From an uncultured Tateyamaria sp. (GTDB lineage Bacteria > Pseudomonadota > Alphaproteobacteria > Rhodobacterales > Rhodobacteraceae), in NCBI RefSeq assembly GCF_947503045.1, contig NZ_CANNCF010000002.1, positions 527,501-591,500 of the forward strand: 64,000 bases of DNA, given 5' to 3'. The first letter of the stretch is position 1. The number at the start of each line of letters is the position of its first letter. Made by a program: the position numbers and the translations under genes. The notes beneath the pieces were generated by a model that did no database searches, had not been told where the DNA came from, and saw only the letters and a program-made list of their open reading frames with translations. Shown here in pieces: positions 40,683 through 49,590 of this stretch.

Positions 40683-41351
40683 TCAGATCCGCGCAAACCG
40701 CTGTGCGATTTTCGGAATGAGCCCCTGAAACCGCAGCGGCGCGTCCGTGACAGTCAGGCAAATGCAATCCTCGTGGATATCGGCCACGGGTGTGTGGTGC
40801 ATATCGCTGTCCGCAACCTCGACATCACCACGCGCGAAATAGTCGTCTTCGTCCTGAAACGCGCCCTGCAGCACCATCGTCATCTCATTGCCCTGGTGGC
40901 CGTGATCGGGCATCGCAGCCCCGGCCGGGATAAAGAGCAGGCGGGCAGATGCATCGCGCGAAGTGGGCAGGATCGCCTGTTTCACGCCAAGGCCAATGCC
41001 GCGCCATTTGATGCTGTCGAGGTCACCGCCCACATAGTCCTGCAAGGGACCTGGCAGGATCGAACCCCGCACCCGCGCCTTGGGCGCTTCGTCCACAGGG
41101 CCACCTGCGATCAGCGCCATGGTTGCGGCAAAGCTGCCCGGCGCCAGCGCGATGTCGTTGGAGGGTTCCTGCGCCAGCATCTCGCCGCCCACAGCGTCAT
41201 AGCTTTCGACCTCGGCCCGGCAGGCGTCACACAAGGACACGTGTGCTGCAACCAACAGGTTGAACGCCTCGGGCAAGGTGCCCGCCGCATAGGCCATCAG
41301 GATATCATCCGTCAGGTGGTGTTTAATGTTCTGTTCCATTTCATTCATCAC
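40683..41351 (-). CDS. chrR: ChrR-type zinc anti-sigma factor
   Basis: A 222-residue two-domain anti-sigma factor. The N-terminal zinc domain has HHLTDDILMAYAAGTL and the HxxxCxxC site in HVSLCDAC (about residues 37-44); the C-terminal cupin has PDHGHQGNEMTMVLQG with metal-ligand histidines and glutamate. In R. sphaeroides ChrR holds RpoE inactive until singlet oxygen triggers its loss, with the cupin needed for the response. It overlaps the rpoE stop by 4 bases. Confidence 0.93.
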   Translation of the reverse strand: MMNEMEQNIKHHLTDDILMAYAAGTLPEAFNLLVAAHVSLCDACRAEVESYDAVGGEMLAQEPSNDIALAPGSFAATMALIAGGPVDEAPKARVRGSILPGPLQDYVGGDLDSIKWRGIGLGVKQAILPTSRDASARLLFIPAGAAMPDHGHQGNEMTMVLQGAFQDEDDYFARGDVEVADSDMHHTPVADIHEDCICLTVTDAPLRFQGLIPKIAQRFARI

Positions 41352-41896
41352 TTCATTGCGTGGCGCAGTCGTTCCAGCGCCAAACGTATCCGACTTTTGA
41401 TCGTGCCCAGAGGCAGACCGGTTTTCTGGGCGATTTCGCTGTGGGACATATCCCCGAAATACGCCTGTTCTATCAATTCCCGCTGAGCGGCGGGCAATTC
41501 AGCAATCGCCCGACCCAGCAGTTCGCTTTCCTGTTGCAGAGCCATCACATCGGCCTGATCAGGTTCTTCTTCGGGGCCCCACGCCAAATCTTCGGGCTCG
41601 GGGCGGCGCTGCTTGCGCAGCACGTCAATCTTCCGGTTCCGCGCGATGGTGAAGATCCAGGTCGCCACCGACGCCCGCGCGGGGTCAAACATGTGCGCCT
41701 TGTGCCAGCAGGTGGCCAACACCTCTTGCGCGCACTCCTCAGCCAGCGACGCATCTGACCCCGACTTGATCAAGAATCCCTTCACCCTTGGGGCAAAATG
41801 TTCGAACAGCTCGGCAAAGGCCGCCTGATCCTGATCATCCCGGATGCGGATCATGTGGCTGACCCACAACATCCGCTTGCCGTCATTGTCACTCAT
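41348..41896 (-). CDS. rpoE: ECF sigma factor RpoE (singlet-oxygen response type)
   Basis: A 182-residue ECF sigma factor. Region 2 (FAELFEHFAPRVKGFLIKSG and ATWIFTIARNRKIDVLR) and region 4 (ELPAAQRELIEQAYFGDMSHSEIAQKTGLPLGTIKSRIR in pieces) are complete. The linked ChrR gene identifies the group that answers singlet oxygen. The ATG at 41896 begins MSDNDGKR; an open frame to 41980 would cover the promoter-proximal leader and is not chosen. Its likely own promoter lies at 41987-42014. Confidence 0.93.
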   Translation of the reverse strand: MSDNDGKRMLWVSHMIRIRDDQDQAAFAELFEHFAPRVKGFLIKSGSDASLAEECAQEVLATCWHKAHMFDPARASVATWIFTIARNRKIDVLRKQRRPEPEDLAWGPEEEPDQADVMALQQESELLGRAIAELPAAQRELIEQAYFGDMSHSEIAQKTGLPLGTIKSRIRLALERLRHAMK

Positions 41897-41986
41897 CTTT
41901 GCAGGTCCTGTCGCCGCCCCCGGGACAAGTCCCATGGGTGGTTGTGCATCTGGTTGCGCCGTATCTAAACCCGCGTACATGAACGG

Positions 41987-42014
41987 TCTACGGCCTCTCG
42001 CGTCATTCGGATCA
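41987..42014 (-). promoter_or_regulatory. RpoE-type promoter of rpoE-chrR
   Basis: On the minus strand: TGATCC (42014-42009), an 18-base spacer, then TAGA (41990-41987). TGATCC is the -35 reported for R. sphaeroides RpoE targets, as I remember it. The site is about 90 bases upstream of the rpoE start and fits autoregulation. Confidence 0.6.
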
Positions 42015-42037
42015 AAAAATAAATGTCTGGTCTTTCT

Positions 42038-42065
42038 TCATCCGTTTTGCGCAGTGGGACGTAGA
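42038..42065 (+). promoter_or_regulatory. RpoE-type promoter of the divergent operon
   Basis: On the plus strand: TCATCC (42038-42043), an 18-base spacer and TAGA (42062-42065), the same form as the rpoE promoter with one -35 change. It is about 40 bases before the ATG at 42104. Confidence 0.55.
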
Positions 42066-42103
42066 CAATAGAACAACACAGACGACAGGGACGCCCCAGA
42101 CAC

Positions 42104-43402
42104 ATGCCTTTTGAAACTTCTGCCGCCATCCGCAAACGTATCGCCGTGATCGGAGGGGGCATTTCCGGTATGGGCGCAGCCCACATGCTGGCCACAGATC
42201 ATCACGTCACCCTGTTCGAATCCGAACCGCGTCTGGGTGGTCACGCCCGCACGATCATGGCGGGTAAAAACGGTGATCAGCCGGTGGATACCGGATTTCT
42301 GGTGTTCAACTATGCCAACTATCCACACATGGCCGCCCTGTTTGAGGAACTCGATGTCCCTGTCGTGAAATCCAACATGAGCTTTGGCGCCTCTATCGAC
42401 GGTGGGCGTCTGGAATACGGGCTCGCCAGCCTTGATGCGCTCTTTGCCCAACGCTCCAACGCAGTGAACCCGCGCTTTCTGGGTATGGTGCGCGATGTGT
42501 TCCGCTTTAACCGCAGTGCGCTGCGCGTCGCGAACGAGGATCGCACCCGCACGGTGGGTCAATTTCTGGACGTGATGGGCACGGGCACGTGGTTCCGCGA
42601 TTATTATCTTTTGCCCCTCAGCGGCGCGATCTGGTCGACGCCCACGGAAAAGATCATGGATTTCCCGGCCCACGCCATGATCCAGTTCTTTGAAAACCAC
42701 GCCCTGCTCAGCCACACGGGCCAGCACCAGTGGTACACGGTCAATGGTGGCTCAATTGAATATGTCCGTCGGCTCGAGGCGGCGATGCGCGCCAATGGCG
42801 TCGACATCCGCCTTGGGGCACCCACGCAATCGGTGCGCCGCACCGACGCCGGGGTCGAGGTCAAGGCGTGGGGCGGTGAGTGGGAGGCATTTGACGACGT
42901 GATTTTTGCCACACATTCCGATGACAGCCTGTCGCTGCTGGCTGACCCAACCGCTGCGGAAAGCTCGGCCCTTGGTGCGGTCAAATACCAGCCCAATGAC
43001 GTGATCCTGCACTGCGACGAAAGCATCATGCCCAAACGCCGCCAGACCTGGTCGAGCTGGGTCTATACCGAAGACGCGGGCGCGCAGAATGACCGGATCG
43101 ACCTTACCTACTGGATCAATTCGCTGCAGCCTGTGCCGATGGATGATCCGCATTTCGTGACCCTCAACACCAAACGCGAGATCAGGGACGAGTTGATCTA
43201 TGACAAGACCTTGTTGCGCCACCCGGTCTATGATCTGGCCGCATTGGCAGCGCAGGAGACGGTGCGGGCTATGAACGGGGCGAACAACACGTGGTTCTGC
43301 GGCGCATGGATGCGTCACGGGTTCCATGAGGACGGTCTGTCCAGCGCCGTGGATGTCGTGCGTGCGATCAACCGGACCCCAACCCTGCAGGTGGCCGCAT
43401 AA
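42104..43402 (+). CDS. FAD/NAD(P)-binding amine-oxidase-like protein (RpoE regulon)
   Basis: A 432-residue flavoprotein. The dinucleotide fold RIAVIGGGISGMGAAHML (about 12-29) and FESEPRLGGHART come first; a long substrate domain and a C-terminal FCGAWMRHGFHEDGLSSA FAD-contact motif follow. Homologues next to rpoE-chrR in R. sphaeroides belong to the singlet-oxygen regulon, and members of that regulon take part in making furan-type fatty acids; whether this protein does so is inference. It begins a five-gene run with overlaps or gaps of a few bases. Confidence 0.85.
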   Translation: MPFETSAAIRKRIAVIGGGISGMGAAHMLATDHHVTLFESEPRLGGHARTIMAGKNGDQPVDTGFLVFNYANYPHMAALFEELDVPVVKSNMSFGASIDGGRLEYGLASLDALFAQRSNAVNPRFLGMVRDVFRFNRSALRVANEDRTRTVGQFLDVMGTGTWFRDYYLLPLSGAIWSTPTEKIMDFPAHAMIQFFENHALLSHTGQHQWYTVNGGSIEYVRRLEAAMRANGVDIRLGAPTQSVRRTDAGVEVKAWGGEWEAFDDVIFATHSDDSLSLLADPTAAESSALGAVKYQPNDVILHCDESIMPKRRQTWSSWVYTEDAGAQNDRIDLTYWINSLQPVPMDDPHFVTLNTKREIRDELIYDKTLLRHPVYDLAALAAQETVRAMNGANNTWFCGAWMRHGFHEDGLSSAVDVVRAINRTPTLQVAA

Positions 43403-44161
43403 ATGACCGCAACGGTCGATCATATTTCCGGCGTGACCTTTCATGGGCGCAAGGGGGCGGTGAACAACGCCTTTCGATATTCGGTGGATTACATGCTGCT
43501 GGATGCCGAGACGGAGGTTTCGACTCCGTCCCTGTTTGCGCGCAATGGGCGGGGGTTGATGGCCCTTGATGATATCGACCATGGCGGCCCGCCCAAGGAC
43601 GGGCGCGGCGCGTCTTGGGTGCGGGATGTACTGCAGGCCCATCAGGTCACCGGCGTGGCTCGGATCGAGTTGTTGGCCCAGCCCAAGGTGCTCGGCCATG
43701 TGTTCAACCCGGTCAGCTTTTGGCTGTGTCGGCGTGATGATGAGGCCTTGATCGCCGTCATCGCCGAGGTCACCAACACGTTCGGAGACCGCCACAGCTA
43801 CCTAGTCCATCACTCTGACCTGCGCCCCATCGCGCCCGAAGATCGCCTGCAGGCCACCAAGATCCTGCATGTCTCGCCCTTTCAGCCGGTCGAAGGCGGG
43901 TATGAGTTCCGCTTTGACATCCGCGACGACCGCATCGGCGTCTGGATCGACTATACCCGTGGCGAAGGCGGTCTGATCGCTACGCTGACAGGCAAGCGCG
44001 CGGCCCTCACCAATCGCTCGATCCTGCGCGCCTTTCTGCGGCGCCCCCTTGGCGCACGCCGGGTGCTGGCGCTGATTCACTGGCAGGCGCTCAAGCTCTG
44101 GATCAAACGGGCAACCTTTCGCCCCTGTCCTGTGCCCCCGACGGACGAGGTGTCACGGTGA
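43403..44161 (+). CDS. DUF1365 family protein
   Basis: A 252-residue protein of the family that almost always follows this type of FAD protein. Family marks: HGRKGAVNNAFRYSVDYMLLD near the N-terminus and VFNPVSFWLCRRDDEALIAV with VTNTFGDRHSY in the middle, and HVSPFQPVEGGYEFRF. Function is unknown; lipid modification is suspected from context. It starts directly after the stop of the preceding gene. The next gene starts within its stop (GTGA). Confidence 0.88.
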   Translation: MTATVDHISGVTFHGRKGAVNNAFRYSVDYMLLDAETEVSTPSLFARNGRGLMALDDIDHGGPPKDGRGASWVRDVLQAHQVTGVARIELLAQPKVLGHVFNPVSFWLCRRDDEALIAVIAEVTNTFGDRHSYLVHHSDLRPIAPEDRLQATKILHVSPFQPVEGGYEFRFDIRDDRIGVWIDYTRGEGGLIATLTGKRAALTNRSILRAFLRRPLGARRVLALIHWQALKLWIKRATFRPCPVPPTDEVSR

Positions 44162-45393
44162 ACAACACTGGTCCCCATCGCCTGTCCGCCTATGCGGTCT
44201 TTGCCGCATTGCTCGCCTCTGCCGGGCTGCCGATCTATATCCACGCGCCTAAATTCTACGTGGATGAGTATGGCGTATCGCTGGCTGCGCTCGGGGCTGT
44301 GCTGTTCGGCCTGCGCCTGCTGGATGTGGTGCAGGACCCACTGTTTGGACGGCTCAGCGAGGCGCTGCGCAGTCGCCGGGGTCTGGGCGTGCTGATCGGC
44401 AGTAACGTCATGGCGCTGTCGATGCTGGGCCTGTTCGCGGTGCCGCCGCTGCTGCCGCCGCTGATCTGGTTTGCGCTCATGCTGACGGGCGTATTTTCCG
44501 CCTTCAGCTTTCTGACCATCAATTTCTACGCGCAAGGCGTCGTCAAGGCCGACCGCCTGCCCGGCAACGGGCACCTGTCACTGGCGCGCTGGCGCGAGAC
44601 GGGCGCGCTGCTGGGGGTGTGCGTGGCCGCCATTGCGCCGGTGATGCTGGGCGGGTTTATGGGCGCGCCCTTTGCCGGGTTCGCGGTCGGTTTCTGTGTG
44701 CTTGCACTCGCGGCCCTCGTGATGATGCGTGGTGAATGGGCCAATGACGGGTTGCCGCCTTCGGTTGGGTTCCGCGCCGTTCTGGGTGACGCCCTTGCGC
44801 GGCGCTTGCTGCTGATCGCGCTGGTCAATGCCGCCCCGGTGGCCGTCAGTTCGACCCTGTTCCTGTTCTTTGTAGAAAGCCGCCTGCTTGCGCCTGGTTT
44901 CGAGGGGCCGCTGTTGCTGCTCTTCTTCCTCAGCGCCGCTGTTGCCGCCCCGGTCTGGGGCAAGCTGGCCGAACGGCATGGGACCAAGCCCGTGCTGCTG
45001 AGCGCGATGGTGCTGGCCATTGCCGCCTTTGGCGGGGCGTTGATGCTGGGGCCCGGCGACTGGGTTGCCTTTGCGGTGATCTGCGTCGCATCCGGGGCCA
45101 CGCTGGGCGCGGACCTTACGTTGCTGCCCGCGGTCTTTGCCAACCGCATGGCCCGCATCAGCCCCTCGGCCGCCGAGGGGTTTGGCCTGTGGTCCTTTGT
45201 TTCGAAATTCACCCTGGCCTTTGCCGCCGTCACCCTGCTGCCGCTGCTTGAGCGGGCGGGATTTGACAGTGGCGCGGCCAGTAACACGCCCGAAGCGCTC
45301 GCGCTTCTCACCCTGCTTTACGCAGCTGTGCCTTGTGGCCTCAAGCTTGTCGCCATCCTTTTGCTGGCGACAACAGACCTGAAGGAGACGTGA
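44158..45393 (+). CDS. MFS transporter (RpoE operon)
   Basis: A 411-residue membrane protein with about twelve helices, starting GTG at 44158. It resembles the GPH/MelB-like branch (LDVVQDPLFGRLSEALRSRRG in the first cytoplasmic loop). The transported molecule is unknown; a lipid-related compound is possible given the neighbours. The next gene begins 1 base after its stop. Confidence 0.82.
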   Translation: MNNTGPHRLSAYAVFAALLASAGLPIYIHAPKFYVDEYGVSLAALGAVLFGLRLLDVVQDPLFGRLSEALRSRRGLGVLIGSNVMALSMLGLFAVPPLLPPLIWFALMLTGVFSAFSFLTINFYAQGVVKADRLPGNGHLSLARWRETGALLGVCVAAIAPVMLGGFMGAPFAGFAVGFCVLALAALVMMRGEWANDGLPPSVGFRAVLGDALARRLLLIALVNAAPVAVSSTLFLFFVESRLLAPGFEGPLLLLFFLSAAVAAPVWGKLAERHGTKPVLLSAMVLAIAAFGGALMLGPGDWVAFAVICVASGATLGADLTLLPAVFANRMARISPSAAEGFGLWSFVSKFTLAFAAVTLLPLLERAGFDSGAASNTPEALALLTLLYAAVPCGLKLVAILLLATTDLKET

Positions 45394-45394
45394 T

Positions 45395-45976
45395 ATGGAC
45401 GGACTGATTTTTGCGCTGATCGGCGCGGGCACCATCATCGCCCTGAACTGGGCGTGGACACGCTATGCCGGGTTCCTTGCCCAATCGCCGGACGACTATG
45501 CTGCCGACGGCACGGTGTTTGACATTCGCACGCACCTGAATGGGCCTATCATCTGCGAGGGTGTGATCTATGGGCCAACGGGTCGTGTCTCGTCCCGCTT
45601 TGTCGGCGAATTCGACTGCCGCTGGGACGGCAACCGAGGCGTGATGAAAGAACATTTCCGCTATGATGACGGGTCCGAACAGACGCGGGCCTGGGATCTG
45701 ACCCTTGGCAATGACGGGCGCATCCGCGCGCTGGCCGACGATGTCGAAGGCGAGGGCACCGGCAAGCAGGCCGGGAACGCGGTGCAGTTGAAATACCGGT
45801 TCCGCTTGCCCGAAAAATCCGGCGGGCACGTGTTGGACACAGTGGACTGGATGTATCTGGCCCCGAACGGCACCATCGTGAACCGCTCGCAGTTTCGCAA
45901 ATTCGGGGTCAAGGTGGCTGAACTGGTCGCCACAATGCGCCCCGCACCCGCAGCGGAGATGAAAGAAGCAGCATGA
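45395..45976 (+). CDS. DUF3833 family lipoprotein-like protein
   Basis: A 193-residue protein with one N-terminal membrane segment (LIFALIGAGTIIALNWAW) and a beta-rich rest: RTHLNGPIICEGVIYGPTGRVSSRF and WDGNRGVMKEHFRYDDGSEQTR are family marks. There is no lipobox cysteine. Function is unknown; the gene travels with DUF1365 and the FAD protein. It overlaps the SDR start by 4 bases. Confidence 0.82.
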   Translation: MDGLIFALIGAGTIIALNWAWTRYAGFLAQSPDDYAADGTVFDIRTHLNGPIICEGVIYGPTGRVSSRFVGEFDCRWDGNRGVMKEHFRYDDGSEQTRAWDLTLGNDGRIRALADDVEGEGTGKQAGNAVQLKYRFRLPEKSGGHVLDTVDWMYLAPNGTIVNRSQFRKFGVKVAELVATMRPAPAAEMKEAA

Positions 45977-46710
45977 CTAATATGGACTTGCACGGCAAAC
46001 GGTACTGGATCGTCGGAGGCGGCGATGGGCTTGGCAAGGCGCTGGCCCATCACATGAGCCGTGCAGGCATCGAGGTGATCGTCTCTTCGCGCAGCGAGGA
46101 AAAGCTCGCCGTGCTGGTCGAGGAACTGCCGGGCAAGGCGTCGTACCAGACCGTGGACATCGCCGATGACGCCAGCGTCAAAGACGCCGCCGAGGCGGTC
46201 GGTGAAATCGACGGCGTGGTGCTTCTGGCGGGCGTTTACTGGCCGTTCTCGGCCCGCAACTGGAACGCAGACCAGGCCGTGGCAATGGCCGACATCAACT
46301 TTACCGGTTTCATGCGGGTGCTGGGGCAGGTGGTGCCGAAATTCGTCGAAAAGGACGCAGGTCACATCGTGATTACCTCGTCGCTGACGGGCTTTCGCGG
46401 CCTGCCGGGCTCCATCGGTTACACAGCGTCCAAGGCCGCTACCATGTCGCTGGCCGAATGCATGTATGCCGACCTGCACAAGACCGGCGTGCGGGTGCAG
46501 GTGGCCAATCCGGGCTTTATAAAGACCCAGTTGACCGACAAGAACGATTTCAAGATGCCCTTCATCATGGAACCCGAAGATGCCGCGCGCGAGATGTTCG
46601 AACTTATGCTGACCGATCATTTCAAAAAGAGCTTTCCAACCGTGTTTTCGCTGCTGTTCCGGGGCTCGCAATTCCTGCCCGACTGGCTCTACTACCGCAT
46701 CTTTGCCTGA
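45973..46710 (+). CDS. Short-chain dehydrogenase/reductase (RpoE operon)
   Basis: A 245-residue SDR. The cofactor site is WIVGGGDGLGKALAHHMS (TGxxxGxG replaced by GGGDGLGK), and the catalytic set is S near ITSSLTGF with Y and K in GYTASKAATM. It probably acts on a lipid or a small ketone. It is the last gene of the five-gene RpoE operon. Confidence 0.87.
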   Translation: MTNMDLHGKRYWIVGGGDGLGKALAHHMSRAGIEVIVSSRSEEKLAVLVEELPGKASYQTVDIADDASVKDAAEAVGEIDGVVLLAGVYWPFSARNWNADQAVAMADINFTGFMRVLGQVVPKFVEKDAGHIVITSSLTGFRGLPGSIGYTASKAATMSLAECMYADLHKTGVRVQVANPGFIKTQLTDKNDFKMPFIMEPEDAAREMFELMLTDHFKKSFPTVFSLLFRGSQFLPDWLYYRIFA

Positions 46711-46804
46711 TCAGAACCGACATCACTGATGTCGTCCCCAAGATAGAAGCCGAAACAACTGTCGGTGACCCTGACCCCATCAGCAATCTTGCGAGGGGCT
46801 CGGC

Positions 46805-47683
46805 ATGCTGGACACGATTACGCTTGAAAATGGTCACCTGACAGGGGTGCAACAGGCACAATACTGGCGCGACGGCTTTCTGTTTCCACTCCCTGCCATC
46901 AGTCCCAAGGCGGCCTTGACAGCGCGCACAGAATTGGAAGATGTCGAGGCGACGTGGCGGGAGGCGGACCTGCCCCACCCTCTCAACACCTACAAACGGG
47001 TCAACGCCCATGTGGTGATGCCGATGGCTGCGCGTGTGGCACAGGACCCGGCCATTCTGGACGTGATTGAGGGCATTCTTGGCCCCGACATCCTGATCTA
47101 TTCCACCGAGTTTTTTATCAAGGAGCCCAACACCCGCCAGATCGTGTCGATGCATCAGGACCTCACCTATTGGGGGCTGGGCGCGATTGACGGACTGGTC
47201 ACGGCGTGGATTGCCTTGTCGCCTGCAACACCAGCCTCGGGCTGCATGGATTTCGTCGCCGCCAGCCACAAGAACGCGATCCTCGAACATGAGGATAGCT
47301 TTGATCCCGACAACCTGCTCAGCCGCGGGCAGGAGGTGAAGGTCGACGTCAAGCCCGAGGACAAGACCGCCATTGAAATCCACCCCGGCCAGATGAGCCT
47401 GCATCATGGCCTGACCATCCACGGCTCAGGCCCCAACACATCCGACGACCGGCGCATCGCCTGCGTTGTGCGCTATATCCGCCCCGACATGGCCCAAGAG
47501 GTCGGTGGCAAGGATTATGCCATGCACGCACGCGGCACTGACACACATGGCAACTTTATCCACGTCCCGGTGCCAGAGCAGAACTTTGCTCCGGAGGCGC
47601 TGACGCTCTACGATGAGATCCGCGACCAACAGGCCCGCGTCATGATGAAGGGCGCCAAGGGATCAACGGAGATCTACGCATGA
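46805..47683 (+). CDS. Phytanoyl-CoA dioxygenase family oxygenase (PhnY-like position)
   Basis: A 292-residue Fe(II)/2-oxoglutarate oxygenase. The iron facial triad is visible as HQD in SMHQDLTYWG (about 119-121) and His in LTIHGSGPN (about 205), with the 2-oxoglutarate Arg in DDRRIACVVRY. The fold is that of PhyH. Its overlap with an HD-type oxygenase gene gives the same pair as PhnY-PhnZ, which hydroxylate and then cleave a phosphonate. The actual substrate here is unknown. Confidence 0.85.
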   Translation: MLDTITLENGHLTGVQQAQYWRDGFLFPLPAISPKAALTARTELEDVEATWREADLPHPLNTYKRVNAHVVMPMAARVAQDPAILDVIEGILGPDILIYSTEFFIKEPNTRQIVSMHQDLTYWGLGAIDGLVTAWIALSPATPASGCMDFVAASHKNAILEHEDSFDPDNLLSRGQEVKVDVKPEDKTAIEIHPGQMSLHHGLTIHGSGPNTSDDRRIACVVRYIRPDMAQEVGGKDYAMHARGTDTHGNFIHVPVPEQNFAPEALTLYDEIRDQQARVMMKGAKGSTEIYA

Positions 47684-48327
47684 TGGATCAGGTCAAATTC
47701 ACCGCGATGAAGGATGGCGACCAGGAGGATTACGCGTTCCTGACCGAGCATGAGGTTGAATTCACCAAAGGCACGGCGGATCGGCTGATGACAGCGCTGG
47801 AAACGCTGGACGAGGGGCTGTCGGGCTATCAGGTCACGCGGCTGGGCCACTCGCTGCAGTCGGCCACCCGGGCATGGTGGGACGGGGCGGACACCGACTG
47901 GCTGGTCGCGACCCTGCTGCATGACATTGGCGACATCTTTGCCCCTTACAATCACGACGAATATGCGGCCAGCATCCTCAAACCGTTTGTGCGGGAACAG
48001 TGCACATGGGTGGTGGAAAAGCACGGCGATTTCCAGATGATCTATTACGGGCAACATGTTGGCGCCAACCCGCACAAACGCGACGCCTATGCCGGGCATC
48101 CCTATTTCGACGATTGTGCGATGTTCTGCGAGCGTTGGGATCAATCGAGCTTTGACCCCGCCTATCCATCGCTGCCGCTCGATCACTTTCGCCCGCTGGT
48201 GCGCCAGGTGTTTGCGCGCGAACCGTACGATCTGGGCATCATTCAACCGGGCGTGCGGGTGCCATTGGTGGACAAAGGCACAGCGCAGCTACGCCTTACG
48301 GATAACAAGGGACGTGCCTCGGGATAA
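47680..48327 (+). CDS. HD-domain oxygenase-like protein (PhnZ/TmpB-like position)
   Basis: A 215-residue HD-fold protein. The six metal ligands expected of mixed-valent diiron oxygenases can be placed: H in GHSLQSA, HD in LLHDIGD, H in YNHDEYA, H in EKHGDFQ, and D in SSFDPAY. The family includes PhnZ and TmpB, which cleave C-P bonds of hydroxyphosphonates. At the position of the PhnZ lid residues (Y24 and E27, from memory) this protein has Leu and Tyr, so a different substrate is likely. It overlaps the preceding gene by 4 bases. Confidence 0.78.
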   Translation: MMDQVKFTAMKDGDQEDYAFLTEHEVEFTKGTADRLMTALETLDEGLSGYQVTRLGHSLQSATRAWWDGADTDWLVATLLHDIGDIFAPYNHDEYAASILKPFVREQCTWVVEKHGDFQMIYYGQHVGANPHKRDAYAGHPYFDDCAMFCERWDQSSFDPAYPSLPLDHFRPLVRQVFAREPYDLGIIQPGVRVPLVDKGTAQLRLTDNKGRASG

Positions 48328-48331
48328 ACCC

Positions 48332-48354
48332 GTAAGGCGCAGCTGTGCAGCGCC
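48332..48354. terminator. Hairpin between convergent genes
   Basis: GTAAGGCGC (48332-48340) and GCGCC at the right (48350-48354) form an imperfect hairpin directly between the stops of two convergent genes. A longer inverted repeat with CGCCTTACGG near 48290 inside the plus gene is also possible. Confidence 0.5.
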
Positions 48355-49590
48355 CTAGTTGTCCGGGGCTTGCAATGGCACGACGTTTGGTGTCGGAGCC
48401 TCGACCTCTTCAAAGTCGAAATTGTCCAACCGGGCCGCCCGCTTGCCCGCCCGTTCCGCAGCGGTCGCGATCCCTTCGACGTCCCGGCGGGCCTGATCGA
48501 AATGGGTTTCCAACTTACCTGCGCGTTCCACCACCAGCTCTACATCCCGGTGCAGGTTGCGCAGCATCTTGCGGATCTCGCCGGCCTGTTCGCGCATCCT
48601 CGCATCCTTGAGAATCGCGCGCATCGTGTTCAGCGTAGCCATGCAGGTGGTGGGTGAAACAATCCACACCCGCGCATCAAACCCTGCGCGCACAAGATCG
48701 GGGAAATTGGCGTGCAGTTCGGCATAGACCGCTTCGGAGGGCAGAAACATCAGTGCGCCATCCGCCGTCTCGCCCTCGATGATGTATTTGTCAGAGATGT
48801 CAGTGATGTGCTTTTTCACAGCAACCTTCATCTGCGCCACCGCCGCTTTGAGCGCGAGATCCGTGTCGGCGGCACGCAGGGCCTCGTAAGCCTCCAGCGG
48901 GAATTTGCTGTCAATCACGATGGGGCCCGGCGGGTTGGGCAGGTCGATCAGACAATCGGCACGCTTTCCATTGGAAAGCGTGTGCTGCAGCGCATAGCTG
49001 TCGCTCGGCAACGCCTTGGACACGATATCGCGCAACTGAATTTCCCCGAAGGCCCCCCGCGTCTGCTTGTTGGACAGGATATCCTGCAACGACAAAACGT
49101 CGCCGGACAGTTTGGTGATGTTGTCCTGCGCCTTGTCGATGGACGCGAGGCGTTCCTGCAGCTGCGTCAGGCTGGTTGTGGTTTGTTTGGACGAGCCGTG
49201 CAGCGTTTCCTTCATCCGTTCCTGCATTTCGGTCAGGCCGCGCTGACTGCGCATCGCATTGTCCGCCAGCCGGTCCTGCATCTGCTGCTGCACGTGGGCG
49301 AGGCGCTGTTCGATGGTCTGGGCCAGTTGCGCCTGCCCGGTGGTCGACGTGTCAGACACCGTCTGGATCGAGGCGCGCAAGCCTTCCTGTCCTTGCGCCA
49401 GTCCCTGCACGTGCTGCCCGAGATAGCCAAGCTGCTGCGCCAGCGGCTCGCTCGCGCGGGCCGAACGGCCAGCGGCGCGCAGGGCGGCAATCAGCAGCAC
49501 AACAATCAGCAGCGCCACCGCGGCACCGACCAGTCCCGCGATGACCAGCGGGTCCGAGGTGTCGATTGTCATTTCACCGATCTGGATCAT
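48355..49590 (-). CDS. rmuC: DNA recombination protein RmuC
   Basis: A 411-residue protein. One N-terminal membrane helix ([20 protein letters not shown], about residues 14-38) is followed by a long coiled coil (about 45-170), then the RmuC nuclease-like domain ([42 protein letters not shown]). RmuC limits recombination at inverted repeats. It follows mutL with a 4-base overlap, making a DNA-repair pair. Confidence 0.92.
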   Translation of the reverse strand: MIQIGEMTIDTSDPLVIAGLVGAAVALLIVVLLIAALRAAGRSARASEPLAQQLGYLGQHVQGLAQGQEGLRASIQTVSDTSTTGQAQLAQTIEQRLAHVQQQMQDRLADNAMRSQRGLTEMQERMKETLHGSSKQTTTSLTQLQERLASIDKAQDNITKLSGDVLSLQDILSNKQTRGAFGEIQLRDIVSKALPSDSYALQHTLSNGKRADCLIDLPNPPGPIVIDSKFPLEAYEALRAADTDLALKAAVAQMKVAVKKHITDISDKYIIEGETADGALMFLPSEAVYAELHANFPDLVRAGFDARVWIVSPTTCMATLNTMRAILKDARMREQAGEIRKMLRNLHRDVELVVERAGKLETHFDQARRDVEGIATAAERAGKRAARLDNFDFEEVEAPTPNVVPLQAPDN

